Origin: Candidatus Aminicenantota bacterium
Lineage (GTDB): Bacteria > Acidobacteriota > Aminicenantia > S016-38
Reading direction: 5' to 3'
Length of the DNA: 17,506 nt
Assembly (NCBI GenBank): GCA_021161165.1
Contig: JAGHBF010000091.1
Location: forward strand, 1 to 17,506
Numbering within the stretch: position 1 is the first letter of the stretch; the number at the start of each line of letters is the position of its first letter. The position numbers and the translations under genes were made by a program. Positions 8,159-14,603 of the stretch are shown here, in pieces. The notes beneath the pieces are model-generated. The model ran no database searches, was not told the DNA's origin, and saw only the letters and a program-made list of their open reading frames with translations.

Positions 8159-8172
8159 GCTGAGAAACCTCA
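8134..8172 (+). other. Extended hairpin over the stop codon of the Nudix gene
   Basis: TTCTCAGCT (8144-8152) and AGCTGAGAA (8158-8166) form a perfect 9-bp stem with the loop CCGTA. An outer TGAGG (8134-8138)/CCTCA (8168-8172) pairing lengthens it across an asymmetric bulge. No T-run follows immediately. It may protect the 3' end of the gyrase operon mRNA or act with the next hairpin. Confidence 0.5.
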
Positions 8173-8176
8173 GCGG

Positions 8177-8217
8177 GAAGCAAGTTTGATTTTGCATATT
8201 GCTTCTTTCACTTTTTT
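8177..8217 (+). terminator. Probable intrinsic terminator of the gyrB-gyrA-Nudix operon
   Basis: GAAGCAA (8177-8183) pairs with TTGCTTC (8199-8205) across a 15-base loop and is followed by the T-rich run TTTCACTTTTTT. The stem is short but the position, right after the preceding hairpin and in a convergent gap, fits termination. Confidence 0.5.
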
Positions 8218-8273
8218 ACCTTACCTATTATTTCTTAAAGTAAGGGAAATGAAAATCTCGTTTCCATTTCTGC

Positions 8274-8351
8274 CCCAGCTACAACTCTTATCTCTCCAAA
8301 GAGAAAATAAAAAACAAGGATTTTTTTATAACTAACTCCTTTGTAGTTGGG
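8274..8351. repeat. 78-bp element bounded by 11-base inverted repeats
   Basis: CCCAGCTACAA (8274-8284) and TTGTAGTTGGG (8341-8351) are inverted repeats that pair with ten Watson-Crick pairs and one G-U pair. Inside is a small TCTCT/AGAGA hairpin (8291-8304). The element lies between the convergent Nudix and RmlD-like genes, just past the end of the latter. It could be a folded RNA, a relic of a small repeat element, or chance. Apart from these structures I see no gene between 8159 and 8374. Confidence 0.4.
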
Positions 8352-8374
8352 ATAGGAAAAAATACTAAAGGGGT

Positions 8375-9226
8375 TCAAAGGTCGGGATATTCCAGTAAAT
8401 ACCTTTCAAGGGCTTCCATACAATGTGAAAACACATTAAGCCCGGCGTTTTTTAATTTTCTGTTTTCAAGGACGGAATAGAGAGGACGCATAGCCTTCTG
8501 TTTAAATTCCTCTGCTTTGACAGGTGAAATGAGGTAAGAATTAAAACCCTTAATTTCAGCAATTCTCTTTGCAAAATCATACCAGCTACATTCTCCTTCG
8601 CTTGTTGCGTGGTATACGCCAGGCAAAGGCTTTTTCTCTATTATAATTTTTATCTGTCTCGCAAGCTCCAGTGTATAGGTAGGAGAGGAGTATCTGTCAC
8701 TTACTATTTTCAGTGGCCTCCCTTCTTTTAAATTCTCAACAACAAACCTAACGAAATTCTTTCTTCCCCCAGGGCCGAAAAGACCAGCAGTCCTCAAAAC
8801 ATAAGATTCCGATGAATTGGAGTTTACAAGGTTTTCTCCTGCAAGTTTTGAATTTCCATAAACAGAAATGGGGAAAGCGCAGTCCTCCTCAATATAAGGT
8901 TCTTTCTTGCGGCCATCGAAAACATAGTCTGTGCTGATATGAATCAATGTAAATGAATATCTCTCTGAAAACTCTGCAATTCTGCCAGGAGCAATGGCAT
9001 TTACAGCAAAAGCTTTTAAAGGTTCGTCTTCACACGCATCAACATTAGTCATAGCCGCTGTATTTATAAGAAACTCTGGCTTGAATTCACTTACCATCTG
9101 TTCAAATTTCCTGAAATCAGTAATGTTTAGCTCTTCCCGCGACGGGGCAAGAAGCGTATGGTGTTCTAACTCCTTTTTTAACGCCCAGGAAAGCTGCCCT
9201 TTTCCACCGGTTATGAGTATTCGCAT
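8375..9226 (-). CDS. rfbD: RmlD-like NAD(P)-dependent sugar-nucleotide reductase (dTDP-4-dehydrorhamnose reductase family)
   Basis: Members reduce dTDP-4-dehydro-L-rhamnose to dTDP-L-rhamnose with NAD(P)H, the last step in activated rhamnose supply for surface glycans. The 283 residues contain an N-terminal Rossmann motif (GGKGQLSWAL, 7-16; the third glycine of GxxGxxG is Ser here), NTAAMTNVDACE, HISTDYVFDG (96-105) and the catalytic Y123-xxx-K127 pair (YGNSK). The GVYHAT-EGECSWYDFA segment is characteristic of RmlD. AAGGAGGA just upstream of the ATG is a strong ribosome site. The gene follows the exchanger by 20 bases in one operon. The partner genes rmlA, rmlB and rmlC are absent nearby, so a related sugar-nucleotide reductase role is also possible; the symbol rests on family membership. 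Confidence 0.85.
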   Translation of the reverse strand: MRILITGGKGQLSWALKKELEHHTLLAPSREELNITDFRKFEQMVSEFKPEFLINTAAMTNVDACEDEPLKAFAVNAIAPGRIAEFSERYSFTLIHISTDYVFDGRKKEPYIEEDCAFPISVYGNSKLAGENLVNSNSSESYVLRTAGLFGPGGRKNFVRFVVENLKEGRPLKIVSDRYSSPTYTLELARQIKIIIEKKPLPGVYHATSEGECSWYDFAKRIAEIKGFNSYLISPVKAEEFKQKAMRPLYSVLENRKLKNAGLNVFSHCMEALERYLLEYPDL

Positions 9227-9246
9227 GCTCCTCCTTCTGGATTATA

Positions 9247-10170
9247 TCAATTAAAAAGGTGGTAAACCAGAATAAAATAGATAAGAAGAATTATAACCGC
9301 ATGCCTTCTCTTAAACCTTATTCCGAAGACTGCCAGAGTGAGAAGGAAAAGGGTCACTATGAGAGAAGCAGGAATAAACACTTTTTTCAGAGACTCATTT
9401 ACAAACAACGGTTTTATAATGGATCCTCCACCGGCCACACCAAGCAGATTAAAAATGTTGGACCCGATAACATTCCCGATTCCTATTCCAGCCTCCTTCC
9501 TTACAGCAGCAACCGCTGAGACGAAGATTTCTGGAAGAGATGTCCCAAGAGCCATAGCAGTCATTCCAATTGCAAGCTGTGAAACTCCCATTCTGGCAGC
9601 CAGCTCAATTCCAGAGGCAACTGTATAGTGAGCTGAAATTCCAAGTAGTCCTATACCCACGATGATTAAAAGCAGTGGCATACTTATTGACTTTTTTTCC
9701 TCAACTTCCACTCCTTCCCTCTTTGTGGATGCAAGAATGTACAAAATAAGTAATCCAAAAAGTATAATTCCGTCCAGGCGGGAAATTTTAGAGTCTAAGC
9801 ACATAATAAGAAAAACAAAGGTTGCACCGGAAAGGAAACTCAAATCCCAGTTAACATCTATAAATCGCCCGGTCTCCTTTCTTATGAGAACCGCTATAGA
9901 AAGAGCAAGCCCCACATTGGCAAGATTAGAGCCTATTACATTTCCAACTGATATATCCGGACTTCCTTTAAGAGCACCAAAAAGGCTGACAAAAAATTCA
10001 GGCATTGAGGTTCCAACAGCAACCACAGTTAGTCCGACCACAACCTTTTTTATTCCTGCCCTCCTTGCAAGAGAAACTCCCCCTGAAACAAGAACATTGC
10101 CCCCTACATAAAGCCCTGCAAGAGAAACCAAAAGAACAACCCATAGTAGTAAAGTTGAAAGCTCTGTCAT
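9247..10170 (-). CDS. Calcium/sodium antiporter, CaCA family (YrbG-like)
   Basis: This integral membrane exchanger should expel Ca2+ (or another cation) against Na+ or H+ entry across the inner membrane. Two inverted alpha-repeats carry the ion-coordinating motifs. The first has VGTSMPEFFVSL (E58) and GNVIGSN (76-82); the second has LGTSLPEIFVSA (E214) and GNVIGSN (232-238). The 307-residue length with about ten hydrophobic segments and a short central Lys/Glu-rich loop (149-161) matches bacterial YrbG rather than the eukaryotic NCX proteins with large regulatory loops. It is the first gene of a two-gene operon with the RmlD-like reductase. The start codon is within a base of the predicted transcription start. 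No functional link to the reductase is evident. Confidence 0.95.
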   Translation of the reverse strand: MTELSTLLLWVVLLVSLAGLYVGGNVLVSGGVSLARRAGIKKVVVGLTVVAVGTSMPEFFVSLFGALKGSPDISVGNVIGSNLANVGLALSIAVLIRKETGRFIDVNWDLSFLSGATFVFLIMCLDSKISRLDGIILFGLLILYILASTKREGVEVEEKKSISMPLLLIIVGIGLLGISAHYTVASGIELAARMGVSQLAIGMTAMALGTSLPEIFVSAVAAVRKEAGIGIGNVIGSNIFNLLGVAGGGSIIKPLFVNESLKKVFIPASLIVTLFLLTLAVFGIRFKRRHAVIILLIYFILVYHLFN

Positions 10171-10177
10171 CCCCTAT

Positions 10178-10206
10178 ATTTTATCAGTAAACCCCCAGGT
10201 TTGATA
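10178..10206 (-). promoter_or_regulatory. Predicted exchanger-gene promoter (near-leaderless)
   Basis: A minus-strand -10 TAAAAT (10178-10183) ends seven bases before the ATG at 10170. At a 17-base distance the -35 position is TATCAA (10201-10206), a poor match. This is the reverse complement of the good -35 used by the divergent SGNH gene. The discriminator contains GGGG immediately before ATG. Confidence 0.45.
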
Positions 10207-10229
10207 AATGCTCTTTGAAGGATTAAAAT
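10201..10229 (+). promoter_or_regulatory. Predicted promoter of the SGNH-carbamoyltransferase operon
   Basis: TTGATA (10201-10206), 17 bases, then TAAAAT (10224-10229) form a good housekeeping-type promoter. The ATG at 10239 comes nine bases after the -10, so the predicted +1 (10236) leaves only about three untranslated bases. An AGGAAG sits in the discriminator but would be upstream of +1. Confidence 0.65.
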
Positions 10230-10238
10230 TAGGAAGTT

Positions 10239-11156
10239 ATGAAAAAATTAGTGTTTATTATGGCTGGAACAATTCTGGGGCTTATTGCGGTAGAGATATT
10301 TATAAGGCTCACATTTCCTTTAAACAAGGAATTTTATCTGGGACTTAACAACAAATATGGATTGGAAATTGCCAGAGAATCCAATTCTCTGGGATTTAGG
10401 GACAGAGAACATCCTTTTAAAAAGGCCACAGGAGTAAAAAGAATCCTTGTGGTTGGAGATTCCATAGCTGCAGGCTGGGGTGTAAGGTATAACGAAATGT
10501 TTGCCAGGCTTCTTGAAAAGAAGCTCAAAAATTCAGAGGTAATACTTCTAGCACAACCCGGGTGGGACACCATGAAGGAAATAAGTGAAATTAAAGAACT
10601 GGGAATGAAATACAATCCAGACCTTATAATAATAGCTTACTTTCTAAACGACCCCATGGATCCCAGAGACCTGTTCAGACTTTATCATAAAATGGCTTAC
10701 AGAAAACCTCAAGGAATAAACAAGTTTCTTTTCGACCACTTTGCGATTTTTCGCTTTCTCTGGAAAGTAATTCAGGACCCCAGGGTAAGGAAGAACTACA
10801 TAAAAGTCATTAATTTCATTCACACCCCAAAGTACAGAGGCTGGAGAGAAACTGTTGAAGCATTCAATAAACTCAGGGAAATAACAGAAGAAAAAGGCAT
10901 TCCCGTCATAGTTATACTCTTCCCGTCCCCTGACTTTCCGTTTAAAAAGTACCCCTTTTCAAGAGTTCACAAGAGAGTGGAAAGCATTGCCAAGGCTGAA
11001 GGATTTATATTTGTGGACCTACTCCCTTACTTAAAAAACTACAGGAATTTTCAGCTTACCGCTGACCGAATGGACCGGCACCCAAACAGGATTGTGCATA
11101 GAATCTCAGCAGAGGTTCTTTATGATATAATTCAAAGAAGAAATCTCCTTAAATAA
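10239..11156 (+). CDS. Membrane-anchored SGNH/GDSL-type hydrolase
   Basis: This is a predicted esterase or acyl-hydrolase facing the outside of the cytoplasmic membrane. Residues about 4-24 are a single hydrophobic anchor. The SGNH blocks are visible: block I VVGDSIAAGWG with nucleophile S75, block II Gly G108 in AQPGWDT, block III N137 in FLNDP, and the C-terminal DRHPN with D279 and H281, followed by a conserved-type H287. The 305-residue length is normal for the anchored subfamily. It opens a five-gene operon and the next gene begins five bases after its stop. SGNH hydrolases often accompany polysaccharide O-acylation or carbamoylation systems, so removal or transfer of an ester group on a glycan is a plausible but unproven role. 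No substrate can be named. Confidence 0.88.
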   Translation: MKKLVFIMAGTILGLIAVEIFIRLTFPLNKEFYLGLNNKYGLEIARESNSLGFRDREHPFKKATGVKRILVVGDSIAAGWGVRYNEMFARLLEKKLKNSEVILLAQPGWDTMKEISEIKELGMKYNPDLIIIAYFLNDPMDPRDLFRLYHKMAYRKPQGINKFLFDHFAIFRFLWKVIQDPRVRKNYIKVINFIHTPKYRGWRETVEAFNKLREITEEKGIPVIVILFPSPDFPFKKYPFSRVHKRVESIAKAEGFIFVDLLPYLKNYRNFQLTADRMDRHPNRIVHRISAEVLYDIIQRRNLLK

Positions 11157-11161
11157 GAGGT

Positions 11162-11377
11162 ATGAATTTGAAAAGATTATGGGAAGCATTCAAAAAAGTT
11201 ATGCATGCCTTTGGCAAGTTTAATTCTGCCCTTTTGCTTACCGTAATCTATTTTACGATATTTCTTCCCCTTCACATTTATGGACTTCTGGCTGACCCTC
11301 TTGATAAAAGAGGGAGGAAAATATGGCGTTCTCTAAACTTTCAAATTGATGAAAGCTGGCTCAGGAGGCAATTCTGA
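11162..11377 (+). CDS. SxtJ-like small membrane protein
   Basis: A 71-residue protein with one clear transmembrane segment (about 22-43), a basic amphipathic N-terminus and a C-terminal tail containing LADPLDKRGRKIWRSL. The DPL motif after the membrane span and the position directly before a carbamoyltransferase match the SxtJ-type membrane proteins paired with SxtI-like enzymes, though this copy is short. GAGG lies only one base before the ATG, so translation probably depends on re-initiation from the upstream stop. Its own TGA overlaps the next start (TGATG). It may recruit the carbamoyltransferase to the membrane; no catalytic residues are apparent. Confidence 0.75.
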   Translation: MNLKRLWEAFKKVMHAFGKFNSALLLTVIYFTIFLPLHIYGLLADPLDKRGRKIWRSLNFQIDESWLRRQF

Positions 11378-13092
11378 TGTATATACTTGGAATATCCTGT
11401 CATTACCATGACGCAGCAGCTGCTCTATTAAAAAACGGAAAACTCGTCGCAGCAGCATTGGAGGAGAGGTTTTCAAGGAAAAAACACGATTATTCTTTCC
11501 CTTACAACGCTATTAATTTTGTTCTGCAGGAAGCCGGAATTGAACCTCGACAACTCGATTATGCTGTTTTCTATGAGAAACCCTTCCTCAAGTTCGAGAG
11601 GATTATAAAACAGGTTTTCTCATCCTTCCCCGAAACCCTTCCTGTATTCAGAGAGTCCATGTCAGTATGGCTCAAAGATAAATTGTGGATAAAAGCTCTA
11701 ATACAGAAAACCCTTGATATAAGCGAAGATAGAATTCTTTTTTCTCATCATCATCTTTCACATGCTGCATCAGCATTTTTTCCTTCTCCATTTAAGGAAG
11801 CTGCTATTTTGACTATAGACGGTGTTGGAGAATGGACCACTACAACTATAGGATACGGAAAAGACCATGAAATTACCCTCTTCGAAGAAATAAGATTTCC
11901 TCATTCTTTAGGGCTTCTTTACAGTGCCTTTACGGCCTTCCTCGGATTTAAGGTAAACAACGGAGAATACAAGGTCATGGGAATGGCTCCCTATGGAGAA
12001 CCGGTACATGTTGACAAAATAAAAAAACTTATAGAAATAGAGGATGATGGCAGTTTCCGCCTAAACCTTAAATATTTCTCTTTCCATCGTTCTACCAGAA
12101 GAACCTTTTCAAAAGCATTTACTAAGCTTTTTGGTGAACCGAGAGACCCGAAGGAAGCAGAACACCTTGATAAATATTACGCAGACATAGCTGCTTCCAT
12201 ACAGAAAGTCACAGAAGAGGCTATTATAAAGCTTGCGAAAAGAGTAAAACAACGCACCGGTTCTGAGAATCTTGTTATGGCAGGAGGGGTCGCCCTAAAC
12301 AGCAAGGCGAACGGATTAATTCTCAAAGAAACAGGATTTTCAAATATATACATTCAGCCAGAGGCTGGAGACGGAGGAGGAGCACTTGGAGCTGCACTTA
12401 TGGCACATGCTGTGTTAACAGGGGAAAGACCTTCTTTTGTTTTGGAACATGCCTACTGGGGTAAGGAATATGGTAATGGGACCATAGAGAAATTCCTCAA
12501 AGATAACAACATAAAATACGAATACATTGAAAACGAAGATAAACTGATAGAAAGGACTGTAGACCTTATTTCCTCAGGCAAGGTCATAGGATGGTATCAC
12601 GGGAAATTTGAATGGGGACCAAGAGCTCTGGGTAACCGTTCAATACTTGCAGACCCGAGAAGAGCAGAAATGAAAGATATAGTTAATAAAAAAATAAAAT
12701 TCAGGGAACCATTCAGGCCATTTGCTCCTTCTGTAATTGAAGAAGCTGCTGAAGAATTTTTTGACCTTGGACCAAACAAAGGTCAGATGCCCCTTAGATT
12801 TATGCTTATGGTAGTTCCTGTAAAGAAGGACAAAAGAGTCATACCAGCGGTAACTCATGTGGATGGTAGTGCGAGGGTACAGATAGTGAATGAGAGAATA
12901 AATCCGCTCTATTACAGATTGATAAAAACTTTCGGAGAAGCCACAGGCATTCCTGTGGTTTTAAACACATCGTTGAACCTGAGAGGAGAACCTATTGTTA
13001 CTTCTCCGGAAAATGCATATAATACATTTTCTAAAAGCGAAATGGATGCTTTAATTATGGGGAATTATCTGGTAAAGAAGGAGGATGTATAA
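11377..13092 (+). CDS. O-carbamoyltransferase, NodU/TobZ/SxtI family
   Basis: Enzymes of this family use carbamoyl phosphate and ATP to make a carbamoyl-adenylate, then transfer the carbamoyl group to a hydroxyl on a sugar, antibiotic or toxin. The 571 residues are full length. The N-terminal Kae1-like domain starts YILGISCHYHDAAAALL. It has the metal-binding HHHLSHAASAFF (124-134), the phosphate loop TIDGVGEW, GGVALNSKANG (303-313) and GDGGGALGAA (331-340). The C-terminal YrdC-like domain shows GWYHGKFEWGPRALGNRS (405-422), FRPFAPSV (447-453) and NTSLNLRGEPIV. Start and stop codons overlap both neighbours (TGATG and TAATG), implying coupled translation with the SxtJ-like and DUF5989 proteins. 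The acceptor is unknown; no glycosyltransferase or biosynthetic genes lie nearby to indicate it. Confidence 0.94.
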   Translation: MYILGISCHYHDAAAALLKNGKLVAAALEERFSRKKHDYSFPYNAINFVLQEAGIEPRQLDYAVFYEKPFLKFERIIKQVFSSFPETLPVFRESMSVWLKDKLWIKALIQKTLDISEDRILFSHHHLSHAASAFFPSPFKEAAILTIDGVGEWTTTTIGYGKDHEITLFEEIRFPHSLGLLYSAFTAFLGFKVNNGEYKVMGMAPYGEPVHVDKIKKLIEIEDDGSFRLNLKYFSFHRSTRRTFSKAFTKLFGEPRDPKEAEHLDKYYADIAASIQKVTEEAIIKLAKRVKQRTGSENLVMAGGVALNSKANGLILKETGFSNIYIQPEAGDGGGALGAALMAHAVLTGERPSFVLEHAYWGKEYGNGTIEKFLKDNNIKYEYIENEDKLIERTVDLISSGKVIGWYHGKFEWGPRALGNRSILADPRRAEMKDIVNKKIKFREPFRPFAPSVIEEAAEEFFDLGPNKGQMPLRFMLMVVPVKKDKRVIPAVTHVDGSARVQIVNERINPLYYRLIKTFGEATGIPVVLNTSLNLRGEPIVTSPENAYNTFSKSEMDALIMGNYLVKKEDV

Positions 13093-13265
13093 TGTTAAAG
13101 AAAGCCCATAAAAAAGCTAAAATTTCAGGGAAGCTCATGAGTTTTCTCTGGAAAAATAAGTTATGGTGGCTTGTTACTTTCATAATAATACTTCTCCTTT
13201 TCGGTATAATTATGATAGTGGCCGAAAGCTCTGTTCTTGGACCTTTTATATATACAATTTTCTGA
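13092..13265 (+). CDS. DUF5989-type small membrane protein (57 residues)
   Basis: A short gene whose ATG overlaps the carbamoyltransferase stop (TAATG). The protein has a basic N-terminus, then LWKNKLWWLVTFIIILLLFG leading into one transmembrane helix (about 24-44), and ends SSVLGPFIYTIF. The K-WWL entry to the helix and the terminal PFIYT-F are the recognisable signature of DUF5989 proteins that accompany SxtI-type carbamoyltransferases (compare SxtK of saxitoxin clusters). Its biochemical role is unknown; a membrane tether or partner subunit for the enzyme is likely from the coupling. It is easily missed because of its length. Confidence 0.85.
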   Translation: MLKKAHKKAKISGKLMSFLWKNKLWWLVTFIIILLLFGIIMIVAESSVLGPFIYTIF

Positions 13266-13274
13266 GGTGAAATA

Positions 13275-13688
13275 ATGGATGGACAGGTTATAAACCTTAT
13301 TAAAGCAGCACTTGTTCCCTTTGTCTTAATCTCAGGGGAGGGGCTGATTGCTCTCACTATGCAAAATAGATATGGAAGGGTAATAGACAGGGTAAGAGAA
13401 CTTCACCATAGGCTAAAAATCGGGGAAGAAGTAAGAAAAGAGGAATTCAACGTTCTTTACAAAAGGGGACTTCTCCTGAGAAACTCCATGATTTGCCTTT
13501 TCTCCTCAATTATGTTCTGTCTTCTAACATCAATTATCACATATTGGACAGGAGGTAGTATTCTTAGCTTCGTGTTCTTCCTGTTTTCCCTTCTTCTATT
13601 CTTCATCGGAGTCCTTCTCGCGGTCATAGACCTATTAGTCTCTTACAAGGCTCTGGAAATAAGAATCAAAAGCTCCCTTAAAGAGTAA
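13275..13688 (+). CDS. DUF2721 family membrane protein
   Basis: A 137-residue protein with three predicted transmembrane segments (about 8-29, 70-91 and 95-123). It has the DUF2721 hallmark ALTMQNRYGRVIDRVREL (26-43) following the first helix. AGGTGA precedes the ATG, nine bases after the DUF5989 stop, so it is probably co-transcribed with the carbamoyltransferase cassette. The family has no established function. It is found widely outside such cassettes, so membership here may reflect operon position rather than shared function. The following 49 bases to the convergent gene show no convincing terminator. Confidence 0.85.
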   Translation: MDGQVINLIKAALVPFVLISGEGLIALTMQNRYGRVIDRVRELHHRLKIGEEVRKEEFNVLYKRGLLLRNSMICLFSSIMFCLLTSIITYWTGGSILSFVFFLFSLLLFFIGVLLAVIDLLVSYKALEIRIKSSLKE

Positions 13689-13737
13689 TGGGATCAGGTC
13701 TTCACATTTGACATTTCTTCAAACTTAAATCTGAATT

Positions 13738-14112
13738 TTAAAGGGACGGTCTTCTCCCCTTTCCCATTCTCCATAAAGGTTTTCCGTCTTTATCCCTTAT
13801 ATTTAAAGCCTTACCACCGTATTTAATTCTTTGGGTAAAAATGTAGTATCTGTTTCTGACTTTGACTACCATTCCGGTAACTTCTAATTTACTTCCTACT
13901 TTAAGCACTATTCCGTGTTTCAATAAATATCTTGAGGGGCCTGTATGGAGTTCGTATTTTACGCCATTCGCTTCAAATACCGCCACATTTTTTTGAATAT
14001 AAGTTATGGTACCCTTAAAACTACGAATACTGGAATTGTCCCATTCTACAGGCACAAAAACCGTAGCGGCAAGAATAAGAAAAGGAAGAAATACAAGAAA
14101 AATCTTCTTCAT
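13738..14112 (-). CDS. Exported small protein, possible OB-fold, unknown function
   Basis: I do not recognise a named family. The 124 residues start MKKIFLVFLPFLILAATVFV, a good Sec signal peptide or N-terminal anchor without a lipobox cysteine. The remainder is beta-rich (GTITYIQKNVAVFEANG, then KVGSKLEVTGMVVKVRNRYYIF) in a pattern like small OB-fold domains. It ends with a basic tail around RDKDGKPLWRMGKGRR. The start overlaps the upstream stop as ATGA, so it is translationally coupled and is the last gene of the tsaD operon. Location is probably periplasmic or surface-exposed; no catalytic residues are apparent. Confidence 0.75.
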   Translation of the reverse strand: MKKIFLVFLPFLILAATVFVPVEWDNSSIRSFKGTITYIQKNVAVFEANGVKYELHTGPSRYLLKHGIVLKVGSKLEVTGMVVKVRNRYYIFTQRIKYGGKALNIRDKDGKPLWRMGKGRRPSL

Positions 14113-14603
14113 TTAACACCTCCGCTTAAAATTTTACCATTGTAAAGTTCGGTATTTTCGCTTTCAATCCATCTTAAAATATTCTCCACGGGTGTGAATT
14201 TAAAGTTTTTCAGCACATTATTAATTCCAAGAATGGATTTGAAGTGCAAAATTATTCTTCCAAGGACATAGTAATAAACAAGGTTTGGTCCGGGGATAGG
14301 GGTTAAGATAAAAGTCAGAGGAAAAACAAGGCAAAGCCAAAGCAACCATTTCTTTCTTCTATTTTTCATCTTCTTAAAAAGGTTTCTAACCTCTTCCTCC
14401 TTCATAGTTGAAGGGTAAAGTATTTCTCCCTTCTTAGCCCCGAAAAGCGAGATTTCTGTCTCCCACAGCTCCTTTTTCAGCATAGAAACCGCTTTCAGGG
14501 GCTTTTCCAGTTTTGCAGGAATCTTTTTCGCACTTCTGTAAAGAACCGGCTCTCCGTCGGTAGGGACAAAAATTATACTTTCTCTGATCTGTGTATCTTC
14601 CAT
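14109..14603 (-). CDS. Uncharacterised membrane protein with a PIPGPN hairpin
   Basis: A 164-residue protein with a soluble N-terminal half (1-80), a basic KKMKNRRKK segment and then two closely spaced hydrophobic stretches (86-103 and 107-121) joined by TPIPGPN (101-107). A short polar tail follows. The P-x-PGPN turn followed by YYYVLGRIILH-K resembles the core of proteins annotated as mitochondrial K+/H+ exchange-related (Mit_KHE1-like). This is from memory of the motif only, and ion transport should not be assumed. The start overlaps the DUF4416 gene by 31 bases and has AAGGA four bases upstream of its ATG. The stop overlaps the next start by ATGA. Confidence 0.7.
   Translation of the reverse strand: MEDTQIRESIIFVPTDGEPVLYRSAKKIPAKLEKPLKAVSMLKKELWETEISLFGAKKGEILYPSTMKEEEVRNLFKKMKNRRKKWLLWLCLVFPLTFILTPIPGPNLVYYYVLGRIILHFKSILGINNVLKNFKFTPVENILRWIESENTELYNGKILSGGVK

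Noticed and set aside
8249..8335. A 28-codon plus-strand frame (MKISFPFLP...) with AAGGGA just upstream, in the Nudix-RmlD gap
   Set aside because: Very short, no recognisable features, overlaps the inverted-repeat element, and the purine-rich stretch is too close to the ATG for a good ribosome site.
9662..10111. Long open frame antisense to the exchanger gene
   Set aside because: It covers the conserved alpha-repeat region of the exchanger on the other strand, and the peptide is low-complexity Ser/Thr/Pro-rich with no domain.
11377..13092. Reading the carbamoyltransferase as a second TsaD or as HypF
   Set aside because: It shares the Kae1-like fold, but the order Kae1-like then YrdC-like with HHHLSHAAS and GPRALGNRS is the NodU/TobZ arrangement. 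It lacks the acylphosphatase and zinc-finger parts of HypF.
13689..13737. Convergent gap between DUF2721 and the exported protein, examined for a bidirectional terminator
   Set aside because: No stem of useful length followed by a T-run is visible on either strand.
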